Assembly: GCA_934717555.1 (NCBI GenBank) | Contig: CAKUYY010000005.1 | Coordinates: 3,711-67,710, forward strand | Length of the DNA stretch: 64,000 bases | From: an uncultured Clostridium sp. | GTDB taxonomy: Bacteria; Bacillota; Clostridia; Oscillospirales; Acutalibacteraceae | Reading direction: 5' to 3' | In this document: positions 24,983 through 34,262 of the stretch, piece after piece | Position numbering within the stretch: the stretch's first letter is position 1 | Layout of the letters: every line of letters begins with the position of its first letter | The notes under the pieces: model-generated | Seen by the model: only the letters and a program-made list of their open reading frames with translations | Databases searched by the model: none | Told to the model about the DNA's origin: nothing | Program-made: the position numbers and the translations under genes

Positions 24983-25512
24983 TGCATCGACATCCTAATA
25001 GCTTCTGCCGTTTTGGCTCCCTTAAGCTGACTGACCAGTGTCAAACCAAACTCTATCGATACCCCAGGCCCGCGCCCGGTGACGATATTCCCATCTACAC
25101 ATACCGGCCGGCTGGATACCTTTGCCCCTGTGAGCTGGTTCTCAAAGCCTGGAAAACAAACGGCCTGTTTTCCCTCCAATAAACCCATATGCCCCAAAAC
25201 AGAAGGTGCCGCACAAATAGCGGCTACAAGCAGGTGATTTTCCGCCGCATACCGCACCGCCGCCTGCACAATAGGGGACTTTTCCAGGTTGAGCGTGCCG
25301 GGCATACCTCCCGGCAGCACCACTGCTTCCAGCGGGTCTGTGGACACATCTTTCTCCAGGATATCCGCTTCCACGGTAATCCCATGCGCCCCTGTCACCT
25401 GTTTTCCCCCGATTCCTACGGTACAAACATCCAGTTCCCCACGGCGCAGTACATCGACAGTGGCGAGGGCTTCGATCTCTTCAAAGCCTTCCGCAAGAAA
25501 TACATAGATCAT
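24973..25512 (-). CDS. DJ-1/PfpI family protein
   Basis: A flavodoxin-like fold protein of the DJ-1/ThiJ/YajL branch. The reactive Cys is in AAICAAPS (about residue 100), and the partner acidic residue lies in LAEGFEEIEA near the start. ATG 25512 follows GGGAG by nine bases and is preferred to GTG 25518. It overlaps the cyclo-ligase gene by 10 bp. Proposed roles for the family include glyoxalase/deglycase and oxidative stress functions, which are debated. Confidence 0.9.
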   Translation of the reverse strand: MIYVFLAEGFEEIEALATVDVLRRGELDVCTVGIGGKQVTGAHGITVEADILEKDVSTDPLEAVVLPGGMPGTLNLEKSPIVQAAVRYAAENHLLVAAICAAPSVLGHMGLLEGKQAVCFPGFENQLTGAKVSSRPVCVDGNIVTGRGPGVSIEFGLTLVSQLKGAKTAEAIRMSMQCM

Positions 25513-25580
25513 TCCCACAAGCTCCCTTTTTCGTCCAAATCCATCCCATCTATGGGATATTCTGTCTTTTCTTAACTTTA

Positions 25581-25609
25581 ATACTACCCGTATTTACCAA
25601 ATATGTCAA
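25581..25609 (-). promoter_or_regulatory. Promoter of the DJ-1/cyclo-ligase operon
   Basis: TTGACA (25609-25604) and TAGTAT (25586-25581) with a 17-bp spacer. It overlaps the last codons of the upstream acetyltransferase gene. Confidence 0.7.
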
Positions 25610-26475
25610 TCCAAAGTCAGCCCTAAATAAGGTTTTTTCCCTTGAGGGTTTCCTATGGATAATCCCGGATACAAGGTTTTGCTCATTCCAAAAGGGACCA
25701 AGTTTCCCTCTCCAGGAAATAGTGTATCCTCTGCAGATAAGCGGAAACAGAAGGTTTGTGCGTTCGTATCCTTTAATAAAGCTGTCAGGAGTTCTTCCTC
25801 ACACCCGAAACATCTCCACTCTAATATTTCGGCCAGATCTTTCTCTTGCCGATAGAGCGCATATCCGCTGTCAGTGCGGACAAGCCGCCCGCCGTATAGG
25901 CGGTTGATATTAATGGCATATTCTACCATTTTTTCTTCCCACTGGATGCCTGTCTCTTTGGACATGCTGGCCTCCCGGATGTCCCATAAAGGGGTTGGGG
26001 AAATACTTGCAGGCGTCCTTTTTTTCCGGTTTGTCAAATTTTCCAGCTCTTTTCGCCCTTTGTCCACCATACGGGTATAAAAAACCGTCTCATATCCATA
26101 TTGGGCATAAAATGGATAGAGGGAAGCATTTGCCGGAAGAAGGCAGGAAACCTGCGCCCCTCTTTTCCTCGCCGCAGTGGAGTCTGCAAAAGCAAGCACG
26201 TGTCCCATCCATCCTCGTCCGCGGAAGGCCGGAGCCGTGGCTGCTCCATAAATGTACTGCGCCGGATATCGTCTCCCCTCCTCCTGCCACACACCAGGCA
26301 AAAGATAAAGGGCCGCCACCAATTTTCCCCGGTCCCAGGCCGCCACGCAGTTGCCGGGAAGCAACCAGTTTGACAGAAAAAAATCCACCGCTTCCGGGGT
26401 ATCCTCAAAACTCTCTAGCCACAGGTATCTGAGCGCCTCCCGGTCTTTCTGGCCGGCAAAGCCAATATGCTCCAC
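25606..26475 (-). CDS. GNAT family N-acetyltransferase (Eis-like, two-domain)
   Basis: The N-terminal GNAT domain shows the acetyl-CoA loop TAPAFRGRGWMG (V/IxxxxRxxGxG/A pattern), followed by SCLLPANASLYPFYAQYGYE. The C-terminal half (about 150-290) is a second, less conserved domain as in Eis-type enzymes. GTG 26475, seven bases after GGAGG, is preferred to TTG 26490. It starts two bases after the DUF2156 gene, as the last gene of the thyX operon. The substrate is unknown. Confidence 0.82.
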   Translation of the reverse strand: MEHIGFAGQKDREALRYLWLESFEDTPEAVDFFLSNWLLPGNCVAAWDRGKLVAALYLLPGVWQEEGRRYPAQYIYGAATAPAFRGRGWMGHVLAFADSTAARKRGAQVSCLLPANASLYPFYAQYGYETVFYTRMVDKGRKELENLTNRKKRTPASISPTPLWDIREASMSKETGIQWEEKMVEYAININRLYGGRLVRTDSGYALYRQEKDLAEILEWRCFGCEEELLTALLKDTNAQTFCFRLSAEDTLFPGEGNLVPFGMSKTLYPGLSIGNPQGKKPYLGLTLD

Positions 26476-26477
26476 CG

Positions 26478-27356
26478 CTATTCCTCCCAACGGGCGGTAA
26501 ACCGCTCCAGCAGAATAGCGGGATAATAGGAAAGCTTCGCCTTGCGCAGACCTTCCAGCCCCATATCCTCTTCCCGGTTGATATACGGATAGCCGGATAG
26601 CCTTTGAGTCGCAAATTCCCGATTGATCATGGTATAAGATCCGGCGTAACTGGACAAAGCCTTCTCAAAGTGCACCACATAAACCTGATCATGAATGGCC
26701 TCCCCCATGGTAAAAGCCACCGGTTTTTCTTCCACCCGGATCAATCCGCCGGTAAAGCCAAGGTCCTGAAAATGGACAAAGGATTCCCGAAGGGCACATG
26801 CTTCCTTGTCCAAACCGTTTTCTTCGCTGCATCCATTTTGCACGCACCATTCCTTCGCCAAGGCTTGGCATTCCTCCATATTGGCGTCTGTCAAATCCTC
26901 ATAGCTCCAGGAATATTGGCGCTGAAATTTTGAAATATGGTTTCGTTTGCCGTGGTACTTTTTGCCGGACAGATGAATGAGATCTTCTGAACGGTACAGG
27001 TAATCTGCGGAATCCCTGTCTTCTTCAAAGGTAAATTTTCCTGGGAACAAATCTATGAGTTTTTCTTTCGCATCCTGGGTAACCCCCGTCAATACAAATG
27101 GAATTCCCCGTTCTTTGGCGTCTTTGCGGAGCTCTTCTATGGCCTGGGTAAAATTCCCTTCCCCAAGCGGAACGCCATACCGGTCTCCATACCGCCGCAT
27201 CACAAAAGTTCCATACTGGCTCAGTTGGGTCCGATAAGCCTTTCTCCATACAAACATCGTACCAAAAGCGCCGTCCGATCCCAGATAGCCTGTCTTTTGC
27301 AGGATAGGCGCAGCCCAGGACTGGTCATCCAAAACGGGACTGTGAAAATCTAACAT
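26478..27356 (-). CDS. DUF2156 domain protein (GNAT-fold, MprF C-terminal-like)
   Basis: The protein begins [20 protein letters not shown] and matches the soluble DUF2156 family, related to the aminoacyl-transferase half of MprF. It has no membrane helices, so it is not a full lipid lysyltransferase. Typical segments are LIHLSGKKYHGKRNHISKF and the C-terminal NREEDMGLEGLRKAKLSYYP (20 residues). ATG 27356 overlaps the tmk stop by 7 bp and gives the natural start; longer starts are possible. The function is unknown; pairing with a GNAT gene is a recurring arrangement. Confidence 0.8.
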   Translation of the reverse strand: MLDFHSPVLDDQSWAAPILQKTGYLGSDGAFGTMFVWRKAYRTQLSQYGTFVMRRYGDRYGVPLGEGNFTQAIEELRKDAKERGIPFVLTGVTQDAKEKLIDLFPGKFTFEEDRDSADYLYRSEDLIHLSGKKYHGKRNHISKFQRQYSWSYEDLTDANMEECQALAKEWCVQNGCSEENGLDKEACALRESFVHFQDLGFTGGLIRVEEKPVAFTMGEAIHDQVYVVHFEKALSSYAGSYTMINREFATQRLSGYPYINREEDMGLEGLRKAKLSYYPAILLERFTARWEE

Positions 27357-28030
27357 CCGTCTTTCCAAACTCCCTTCCATACGTCGCATATATCATGATG
27401 AATCTCCTCTATCGTCCGGGGTATCCCATCTTTTGCACAGGCAATGACATGCCATCTCAAGCGCTTGGCGGAATACAATGCCGCTTCCCTGCACTGGCGC
27501 AAAAATTCCACATTGCTCTCATGCAGGTCTTTTTTACTCTCATCCCCCTGATACCGCTTGCTCATCAGTTTTTGAGAAATCTCCGTGGGCATATCCAGAT
27601 ATAAAACGCAGTCCGGCCTGGGAAGCCCCAATTTCCCATATTCATAGTCTTGCAGCCAATCGAGATAATTATTCCAATCTTCCCGGCCGCTTTTTACCAT
27701 TTGATAAATGGCGTTGGATGTGGTATAGCGGTCTGCCAGAAACAGCCCCCCCCGCTCGTAATCCTCTTTCCAGAATTTCAGGTAGCTTGCGTACCGGTCC
27801 ACCGCATAAAAGGAGGAAGCGGCATAAGCATTGACTGCGGAAGGATCCCCGCCAAACTCTCCGGAAAGATACATCTTGACCAACGCAGAGGAAGGCTGCC
27901 GGTAATCCGGAAAAGAAAGCCTTTTTACCTGCCGGCCCTGGGATAACAGCGTTTCAAACAGCAACCCGGTCTGCGTAGCCTTCCCGCTGCCGTCCAAGCC
28001 CTCTATGACCACAAGTTTTCCTTTGCTCAT
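27350..28030 (-). CDS. tmk: Thymidylate kinase-like protein
   Basis: Phosphorylates dTMP to dTDP. The P-loop GLDGSGKAT is at 11-19 and the DRYTTSN motif at 100-106. At 226 residues it is slightly longer than usual, and the DESKKDLHE lid region fits the family variant that pairs with ThyX. Its start overlaps the thyX stop by 4 bp. Together the two genes make and activate dTMP in one transcript. Confidence 0.92.
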   Translation of the reverse strand: MSKGKLVVIEGLDGSGKATQTGLLFETLLSQGRQVKRLSFPDYRQPSSALVKMYLSGEFGGDPSAVNAYAASSFYAVDRYASYLKFWKEDYERGGLFLADRYTTSNAIYQMVKSGREDWNNYLDWLQDYEYGKLGLPRPDCVLYLDMPTEISQKLMSKRYQGDESKKDLHESNVEFLRQCREAALYSAKRLRWHVIACAKDGIPRTIEEIHHDICDVWKGVWKDGC

Positions 28031-28803
28031 TGTACGCTCTCCTTCATTCCCGTAAATTTGGCGCGTACTTCCTTCTGCTTGCCGCAGCTCATCTTGCCCT
28101 CTGAGCAGGCGCCGCGCAGGCAGGCGGGGCCTGCGTTCTTAAATAGGTTAGGAGCCACTTCCAATACCAAACGGAGCATTTCTGTCGCCAATTCCCGGAT
28201 CTCCCACTGCGCCCGGTTGCAACAACGGTGGGTAAAGAAATTCATGAGGCTCCTGGCATTCATGGTGCAAACCATTTTAGTGGCACAGGCGTTGGGCAGG
28301 ACAAAACGGGCGTCTTCAATGGCCTTTTTAGAGGCCAGTCGACGGGCTTCTTTTTCCGGTTTCCCCTGGGCCAAAAACTCCGGGATATGCCTTTCTGTGA
28401 GGATCTCCGTTAATCTGTCATAATGGCGCTGGTCCTCCTCCATAGCGCGCAAAAACTCCTCCTTGGCCTCGGGCATCGCTTCGATCTCAGGAGGAAGGAC
28501 AAATTCAAACATGCTTTCCTTCACATATCTCTGGCTCTGAACGCTATAGGAAGCCAAACGGTGCCGGGTAATCTGCGCCAACAAGGAACGGGAAACCCCT
28601 TCTATCCCAAACGTAAAGCTGGCGTGCTCAATGGGGCTTTCATGGCCAATTTCCGCCAGCATATCCACAAACGCCGCCGTCTTTTCCTCTGTCAGCCCCT
28701 CCTGGATCTCTTCAATAGACACAGGGGAATAGCACAATTTAGCCGCGGAAGCCACCGTTTTTTCCGGCTGGGGCGTATACGAAATCAAGGTTACTTTTGC
28801 CAT
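28027..28803 (-). CDS. thyX: FAD-dependent thymidylate synthase
   Basis: Makes dTMP from dUMP using methylene-THF, NADPH and FAD. The ThyX signature [13 protein letters not shown] (80-92) is present, and the C-terminal region holds the dUMP-binding Arg/Ser segments. Three to four Cys occur near the C-terminus ([15 protein letters not shown]), which is a less common extension. ATG 28803 is eight bases from GGAG. It is the first gene of the thyX-tmk-DUF2156-GNAT operon. No ThyA is seen in the window. Confidence 0.95.
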   Translation of the reverse strand: MAKVTLISYTPQPEKTVASAAKLCYSPVSIEEIQEGLTEEKTAAFVDMLAEIGHESPIEHASFTFGIEGVSRSLLAQITRHRLASYSVQSQRYVKESMFEFVLPPEIEAMPEAKEEFLRAMEEDQRHYDRLTEILTERHIPEFLAQGKPEKEARRLASKKAIEDARFVLPNACATKMVCTMNARSLMNFFTHRCCNRAQWEIRELATEMLRLVLEVAPNLFKNAGPACLRGACSEGKMSCGKQKEVRAKFTGMKESVQ

Positions 28804-28898
28804 TTTCCTATCTCCTTTCAAAAAGCCTTATCCATATCATTGCATGAAACGGCCTTCTGATACTATTTCTAATTTCTCTGTCGCTGGAAGTTCTTGTT

Positions 28899-28927
28899 AT
28901 TATAGCAGATCTCCCCTGTTTCTTCAA
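28899..28927 (-). promoter_or_regulatory. Promoter of the thyX operon
   Basis: TTGAAG (28927-28922) and consensus TATAAT (28904-28899) with a 17-bp spacer lie about 100 bp before thyX. Confidence 0.72.
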
Positions 28928-28997
28928 CTAACCCCCTCGTTGTGTAACCAGCGCCCTTTTATGGCTATTCTCTTCTACTATTTTTCCAGCACAGTAA

Positions 28998-29027
28998 AAA
29001 GCCTGGGGGATATATCCCCCAGGCTTT
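28998..29027 (-). terminator. Terminator of the Cys-rich protein gene
   Basis: A near-continuous palindrome (AAAGCCTGGGGGATA and its complement) followed by T5 on the minus strand. Confidence 0.85.
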
Positions 29028-29046
29028 CCTATTTTCTATATCCCTA

Positions 29047-29880
29047 TTATGATCTAGGTTTGCAACAGCAGCAGCCGTGGTCCTCTCCGCAGAGATCCGT
29101 GACCTTAGGCGGGAAAAACTCATTGGTTGGGAAATCGATGCGGCTGAACAGCTCACAGGGATTATCCGATGTGGTCACGCACTCTTTATCCGGAATGCAG
29201 AAATCATAAGCCGGAATCAGCATCTGGACATTGCGCTGAATCTGTACAATGGTGAAAATACCAATGGTGGCATAAACCACTTTACAAGTGTTCTTTGTGC
29301 AGAAGTTTCCGCCATACTGTTTGCAGATACACTCAGGAATCCGGCAGCAACAATCACAGCAGTCCCGATATTCACACAGCTTCGCGGACAATCCAATGGG
29401 ATCGGCAATCTGTACAGTGGCTTTGGGCAGGTTTTTGACCGGAGCGTTTTGGCTGTCCATATGTTCCGGGGCGTAATCGGAACTAAAGACTTTTACATTG
29501 CCTTCGCTGCCATATAATACAACACGTTTATTAAATATGGATAACCCGCACACTGTAACCGGCGGCGCCGCTGGGGCTTGGAAAACGTCTAAGCATACAT
29601 TGAAGAAAAAGGTCATATCCACCGAATAGAATCCCTTTTGGAAGGGGACCGGCTCCAGATCTACATAGGCCATGATGACGTCTACGTTGCGCATCCGTAC
29701 ATTGCTGGCTTGGTCGATGATACTTTGGCCACATTCTGTGAAATATACCCTGAGATCTTCCAGACAGTCCTTGTCACCGCATGAATCATAGATACGCTGG
29801 GCATCGATACAGACGGCTTCTTTAAAGTTTCCTGAACAATCGGCTTCATTGGGATTGATATTGCCATAGTTATCCGCCAT
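29047..29880 (-). CDS. Unrecognised 277-residue protein with 25 cysteines
   Basis: No family is recognised with confidence. The protein has 25 Cys: five in the first 50 residues, a dense cluster around 165-195 (CDCCCR and ECICKQ within it), and a CCCC near the C-terminus. No signal peptide or membrane helix is visible. The central part alternates beta-prone segments (KGFYSVDMTFFFNV, KRVVLYGSEGNVKVF). TTAGGAGGAA lies just upstream of ATG 29880 and a strong terminator follows, so it is a single-gene unit. In a spore former such a protein could be a disulfide-linked coat or exosporium component; that is inference only. Confidence 0.75.
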   Translation of the reverse strand: MADNYGNINPNEADCSGNFKEAVCIDAQRIYDSCGDKDCLEDLRVYFTECGQSIIDQASNVRMRNVDVIMAYVDLEPVPFQKGFYSVDMTFFFNVCLDVFQAPAAPPVTVCGLSIFNKRVVLYGSEGNVKVFSSDYAPEHMDSQNAPVKNLPKATVQIADPIGLSAKLCEYRDCCDCCCRIPECICKQYGGNFCTKNTCKVVYATIGIFTIVQIQRNVQMLIPAYDFCIPDKECVTTSDNPCELFSRIDFPTNEFFPPKVTDLCGEDHGCCCCKPRS

Positions 29881-30049
29881 AAAAATTCCTCCTAACAGGT
29901 ATGATTACCTTTGTTTTCTATATCATCTTATGGGATTAGATAAAATGTGTTCCTTTTGTTTTCCAAAATAAAAAGTTGGAAAAGCCTCTGTTTTTGATCA
30001 TAGAAGTAGGAGTGAAATTTTTCATAGCAGTGGGATCCCTTATGAAGAA

Positions 30050-30086
30050 AGCAGGGGCTTTCCGGAACAAACCGTTAGCCCCTGCT
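30050..30086 (-). terminator. Hairpin downstream of rqcH
   Basis: A 10-bp stem (AGCAGGGGCT with AGCCCCTGCT) with a 17-base loop is followed by a modest T-rich run on the minus strand, about 70 bases after the rqcH stop. Confidence 0.55.
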
Positions 30087-30158
30087 TGAATTTCTGTGAA
30101 ACTTTTATGGTAAAATCAAATAGAAAACGTGAATACAATACACACTTAGATCTCTCTA

Positions 30159-31928
30159 CTAATTTTTCTTTTCCGGATCGCGCAGCCTATTTGCCAGCGA
30201 TTCTTCCGGCGTTACATATAAAGTGTGGTAATTTTCGTAGATCACCATCCCAGGTTTTGCCCCTGACGGCTTATTGACATAACGGATCTGTGTATAGTCC
30301 ACAGGAACCTGAGAAGAACTCTTGGCCCGGCTGTGATAGGCCGCCAGCATTGCCGCCTGGCGGATGCTTTCCTCTCCCGGTGTTTTCCCCTGGGTCACTA
30401 AGATGGTATGAGAGCCCGGAATGTTCTTGGTATGGAACCACAGATCTTGATTGCTGGCCTGTTTCATCGTCAGTTTATCGTTTTGCCTATTATTCCTGCC
30501 TACCAGAATAGGAAATCCCTCACTGGAGGTAAAAGCCAGCGGCCCCATCATAGCCTGTGGCTTCTGTTTCCCTTTCCCCCGTTTCAGATATCCCTGTTCC
30601 GCCAGCTCCTGCCGGATCTCATTGAGTTCCCTCTCGGTAGCGGCCCGGCTCAAGGCGTCAAATACGGTATCAATATATTCCAGTTCCTGCCGCGCCTGCT
30701 GGATCTGCCCGGTCAGCATCTGTTCCGCCGTATGGGCTTTCCGGTAATCCTTGTAGTACTTCTGGGCGTTTTGAGTGGGGCTAAGTGCGGGATTTAACCG
30801 GATAACAACCGGCTTCATCTCATCATAGAAATTTTCCAGCTCCACGGAACTAGCCCCTCGTTCCATCCGGTACAAATTGGCGTTGAGAAGATCCCCGCAG
30901 ATCCGCATCTGATCCCGGTTGGCACACTGTTCCAGTTCCGACTGCTGGGCATTGATTTTACGGCTAAGCCGTTCAGAATGATTGGCGAGCAATTTTAGGA
31001 GATCCTGGGAGCGTGCCCGCATCCGTTCGATCCGGTCCCTTTCCGCGTAGAACTGATCCAAAAGGCAGGAAAAGGATCCGGGCTTCTTGACCACAGTGGC
31101 CGACCCATATTGAGAAATGTTTTCAAAACTGAAATCCATCGGCTTCCCCTGCCGGTCCTCTATCAAATAAGGAGTTCCGCTGATCTGTGTGACCTGCTGC
31201 TTGAGTCGGTCTAAAAAGAATCGCAGCCGCTCCTCCTCTTCCTGAGTCAAGCTGTGGATTGTGAGGTCCCGTCCCCTGCCTGTCAGATGTTCCAGCTCCC
31301 GGCATACTACCGGGGAAAGGCCCTGAATATGTCCTAAAATCACCTTATGGAGCGGGCGGTCGCCTGGTTCCCGTTTCAGTTGTTCTACCATTTCCTCCGC
31401 CGAAACCTCCAATAAGTTGGCTTTCTTTTGAGGAGGGGGCAGCTGATAGGTAAGCCCCGGCAAAATCAGGCGCTGGGATGACATTTCCGCGTCCACCCGT
31501 TTCAAAGCGTCGATAATGACCCCATTCTGGTCTATCAGGATTACATTGCTGTATTTCCCCATAATCTCAGAAACCAGGGTGAGCTGTACCTTATCCCCCA
31601 ATTCATTGACAGCCTCAAAATCAAAATACAACAGGCGTTCCAATCCCGGCTGGCGGATTCCCAACAGTTTGGCCCCCGACAGCCTTTTGCGCAGCAGCAT
31701 ACAGAGCATAGGGGGCGTCTTGGGGTTTTCCGGCACATATTGGGTAAAGTGCACCCGCGGGCTGTTGGCCCGGGCGGACATCAGCAGACGGAACATTTCA
31801 TGCCGGGTACGTAAAAATAACACCAGCTCGTCCCGGCTGGGCTGATAGATCTTGTCTACGCGCGCCGAAATTGCCTGGTCTTCTATTTCTTTTTTAATAT
31901 GCCTTAAAAAGGCTCCATCCAATGCCAT
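30159..31928 (-). CDS. rqcH: Rqc2 homologue RqcH (NFACT family)
   Basis: Binds stalled 50S-peptidyl-tRNA complexes and directs C-terminal alanine tailing of the stuck chain, marking it for proteolysis. The NFACT-N domain is at the start (MALDGAFLRHI), followed by coiled-coil segments (about 280-450) and the C-terminal NFACT-R domain (DLWFHTKNIPGSHTIL). At 589 residues it is full length. Older annotations call it fibronectin-binding protein. ATG 31928 is used because it begins the conserved sequence. It ends before a hairpin at 30050-30086. Confidence 0.94.
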   Translation of the reverse strand: MALDGAFLRHIKKEIEDQAISARVDKIYQPSRDELVLFLRTRHEMFRLLMSARANSPRVHFTQYVPENPKTPPMLCMLLRKRLSGAKLLGIRQPGLERLLYFDFEAVNELGDKVQLTLVSEIMGKYSNVILIDQNGVIIDALKRVDAEMSSQRLILPGLTYQLPPPQKKANLLEVSAEEMVEQLKREPGDRPLHKVILGHIQGLSPVVCRELEHLTGRGRDLTIHSLTQEEEERLRFFLDRLKQQVTQISGTPYLIEDRQGKPMDFSFENISQYGSATVVKKPGSFSCLLDQFYAERDRIERMRARSQDLLKLLANHSERLSRKINAQQSELEQCANRDQMRICGDLLNANLYRMERGASSVELENFYDEMKPVVIRLNPALSPTQNAQKYYKDYRKAHTAEQMLTGQIQQARQELEYIDTVFDALSRAATERELNEIRQELAEQGYLKRGKGKQKPQAMMGPLAFTSSEGFPILVGRNNRQNDKLTMKQASNQDLWFHTKNIPGSHTILVTQGKTPGEESIRQAAMLAAYHSRAKSSSQVPVDYTQIRYVNKPSGAKPGMVIYENYHTLYVTPEESLANRLRDPEKKN

Positions 31929-31961
31929 AGGCATTCTCCCTTCTTGTGGGACATTCCTTTT

Positions 31962-33050
31962 TTATAAATAATGTACGCCGTCGGTGCAGGTTTCGGAAGC
32001 CTCCACGCAAATCTGTGGAAAATGCTTGGAAAGCCGCTGTACCAGACGCGCCACAATGATTGTCTCGGTCTTAAAATGTCCGGCGTCTACCACAGTGAGT
32101 TCCGACTGGGATGCCGCCAGCCATTCGTGATGTTTCATTTCCCCGGTTACGTAAGCGTCCACATTCCCGGCGATGGCCTCAAAAATGCGGTCCCCTCCGG
32201 CTCCCCCGCAAAAGGCCACCCGTTTAATGGGACGTGTGCCTTCTACATAACGGACCCCCTCGCAGTGAAGGCGCTCCTTGACGTGAGCCACAAATTCCCT
32301 GGGCTGCATGGGAATTTCCCATTCTCCCACCATAGCCCCGGGAAATTGTTTCATCACCCCATAATTTTTGATCACATCGAATGCGGGCTCTTCATAGGGA
32401 TGGGTTTCCCGCATGGCTTCCAATACCGATGGCAGGTCGTCAGGGCTGCACAGCATTTCTACCCGGCACTCATCCACTTTTTCCAGCATGCCGCACTGTC
32501 CGATGGCGGGGTGCGCCCCCTCCTGAGGCAAAAAAGCCCCTTTCCCCTGTACCGTAAAGGAACAGGCTTCATATTGGCCCAGCTTGCCCGCTCCCGCCTT
32601 TGCCATGGCGTCAGTAACCTTTTGAGCATCGTTGACCGGTACAAACACGGCGATTTTCCAATAAGGGACGGAGCTTTCCTCCACAAAACAACTCAAATTT
32701 TTTAGCCCTAACGTTTCTCCCAAACAGTCGTTGACCCCTCCCCTGGCCATATCCAGGTTGGTGTGGGCGCACACCGCCCCAATTCCAGACTGGGCCAGCT
32801 GATAGGGAATGCTGTCACGGGACAGTCTGCGCAATGGCTGAAAAATTACGGGATGATGGCTGACGATCAGCTGGGCACCCTGCCGCTTGGCTTCTTCAAT
32901 CACCGCCGGGGTAATGTCCAGGGCCACCAGGATTCTTTCCACTGGATCTTTTCGGCTCCCCACCAACAGGCCCACATTGTCAAATCCCAGCGCCGTGGAA
33001 AACGGTGCAAAACTGTCGATATCATCATAGATATTGCCTATGGTGATCAC
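31962..33050 (-). CDS. Nif3-like dinuclear metal centre protein (YqfO type)
   Basis: A toroid-forming protein that binds two metal ions. The His/Asp/Glu ligands lie in VSHHPVIFQPL, CAHTNLDMA and DAGHFKTE. A central inserted PII-like domain (about 130-230) gives the 362-residue length seen in Firmicutes YqfO. GTG 33050 is seven bases after GGAGG and overlaps the trmK stop by 4 bp; the longer frame upstream is trmK coding in another phase. The biochemical role of the family remains uncertain. Confidence 0.9.
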   Translation of the reverse strand: MITIGNIYDDIDSFAPFSTALGFDNVGLLVGSRKDPVERILVALDITPAVIEEAKRQGAQLIVSHHPVIFQPLRRLSRDSIPYQLAQSGIGAVCAHTNLDMARGGVNDCLGETLGLKNLSCFVEESSVPYWKIAVFVPVNDAQKVTDAMAKAGAGKLGQYEACSFTVQGKGAFLPQEGAHPAIGQCGMLEKVDECRVEMLCSPDDLPSVLEAMRETHPYEEPAFDVIKNYGVMKQFPGAMVGEWEIPMQPREFVAHVKERLHCEGVRYVEGTRPIKRVAFCGGAGGDRIFEAIAGNVDAYVTGEMKHHEWLAASQSELTVVDAGHFKTETIIVARLVQRLSKHFPQICVEASETCTDGVHYL

Positions 33051-33754
33051 ATAGATTCCTCCTTCTTCCTGTCGTCTAGTCGTTGCTTCATCTGTTGTAT
33101 GATCCGCATGACTTCCTCGGCCTGTTCTTCTTTGCCCTGTATCCGCAGCCCTGATTCCCGTTTGCTTTGCCGGCTGATCTCCCTGCGGATATACTCTACC
33201 GCTTCGTCGGTCTTTTCCTTCCATACAAGCCCAATATAAGGATAAAGCGGGTCCGGATCTGGGATATTCCCGATATACCGCACCTGCATGGCGCTATAGA
33301 TCTTTCCCTGGGCCCGTACCGCCCGTTCCTTCTGGATCTGATACCCTTCCCCAGCCAGCCAGACCCGCAGTTTATCCACAGAAGTCATGGGTTGTAAAAC
33401 CAAATCCGTCCCCTGTTTTAGCCAGGGCGCCCGCTGCAGGATATGGATCATCACCTCTCCCCCCATGCCGGCAATCACCACCGTATCCACTTCATGGGGG
33501 CGGATATTTTCCAAGCCGTCAGATAGCCGAGCCTCTACCATAGAAGATACCTGGTACTTTTCTATATGTTCCACAGCCCTTTCTAAGGGGCCTTCGCGAA
33601 TATCGCAGGCGATAGCGTGGGAAATCTGTCCCTTTCTCGCCAGCCATACCGGAAGATATGCGTGGTCGGTACCAATATCCGCAACCGCCGCCCCTTCTTT
33701 TACCAAAGAAGCGCATTCCATCAAACGGGGGTCTAATTGAAAAAGAGGGCGCAT
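33047..33754 (-). CDS. trmK: tRNA (adenine(22)-N1)-methyltransferase
   Basis: Methylates A22 of tRNAs. The SAM-binding motif ADIGTDHAYLP (27-37) and the AGMGGEVM motif (about 95-102) define the family. The C-terminus is a charged coiled coil. ATG 33754 is six bases from AAGG, better placed than 33760. The trmK-nif3 order with a 4-bp overlap is conserved in Firmicutes. Confidence 0.93.
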   Translation of the reverse strand: MRPLFQLDPRLMECASLVKEGAAVADIGTDHAYLPVWLARKGQISHAIACDIREGPLERAVEHIEKYQVSSMVEARLSDGLENIRPHEVDTVVIAGMGGEVMIHILQRAPWLKQGTDLVLQPMTSVDKLRVWLAGEGYQIQKERAVRAQGKIYSAMQVRYIGNIPDPDPLYPYIGLVWKEKTDEAVEYIRREISRQSKRESGLRIQGKEEQAEEVMRIIQQMKQRLDDRKKEESM

Positions 33755-33799
33755 GCTCATCCTCCTTCCTTTCTAAACAGTATGGAATCTCAATAAAAA

Positions 33800-33840
33800 G
33801 AGGGTGTAAGCACCGGGCATTCACCCTTTGTTACACCCTC
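33800..33840 (-). terminator. Terminator of the DUF1858 gene
   Basis: A 10-bp stem (GAGGGTGTAA with TTACACCCTC) and T5 on the minus strand. Confidence 0.75.
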
Positions 33841-33887
33841 TCGCTGTTGCAAAACACAGCCGCCTGATAAAAAAGCGCAGCCTATTG

Positions 33888-34094
33888 TCAGCCCTGCTGA
33901 GCCATGTGGTCGTTCAGCTTTTTAATCAGCTCATTGACGTCCACTCCATGTACCATGCAGGCCTCTTCCAGGGTTTCACCGCGGGAAGAAGGGCAGCCCA
34001 GGCAGTGCATCCCCATATCCAGGAAATAAGGGGCGGTGGTACGGTCCATATCCAAAATATCGCCAATGATGGTATCTTTTGTCACTGTCGCCAT
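33888..34094 (-). CDS. DUF1858 domain protein
   Basis: A 68-residue protein with the DUF1858 pattern: DTIIGDILDMDRTTAPYFL, then the two-Cys segment GMHCLGCPSS and a helical end. The family is found alone or fused to hybrid-cluster and ScdA-like redox proteins in anaerobes. The Cys pair may bind metal. It is a single-gene unit with its own promoter (34157-34185) and terminator. Confidence 0.9.
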   Translation of the reverse strand: MATVTKDTIIGDILDMDRTTAPYFLDMGMHCLGCPSSRGETLEEACMVHGVDVNELIKKLNDHMAQQG

Positions 34095-34156
34095 CTTATG
34101 ACATCCTTTCTATTTTTTGTATTTTCCTATAACAGCCCTCATGGCCGTCTGTTTTT

Positions 34157-34185
34157 ATTATAATAGCCAAAAGGGGACTTTGCAA
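34157..34185 (-). promoter_or_regulatory. Promoter of the DUF1858 gene
   Basis: TTGCAA (34185-34180) and consensus TATAAT (34162-34157) with a 17-bp spacer. Confidence 0.75.
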
Positions 34186-34212
34186 TACATAAACGTGGGA
34201 AATCCCACAAAA

Positions 34213-34240
34213 ATACCCCGGACATAAAAGCCCGGGGTAT
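34213..34240 (-). terminator. Terminator of the zinc-ribbon gene
   Basis: A 9-bp stem (ATACCCCGG with CCGGGGTAT) followed by T5 on the minus strand. Confidence 0.8.
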
Positions 34241-34262
34241 CCTTTTTGAAAGAAAAGGTTTC

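Noticed and set aside
29881..29960. Mother-cell (SigE/SigK-type) promoter before the Cys-rich protein gene
   Set aside because: A CATAAGAT-like -10 is present, but the -35 match is too weak to annotate.
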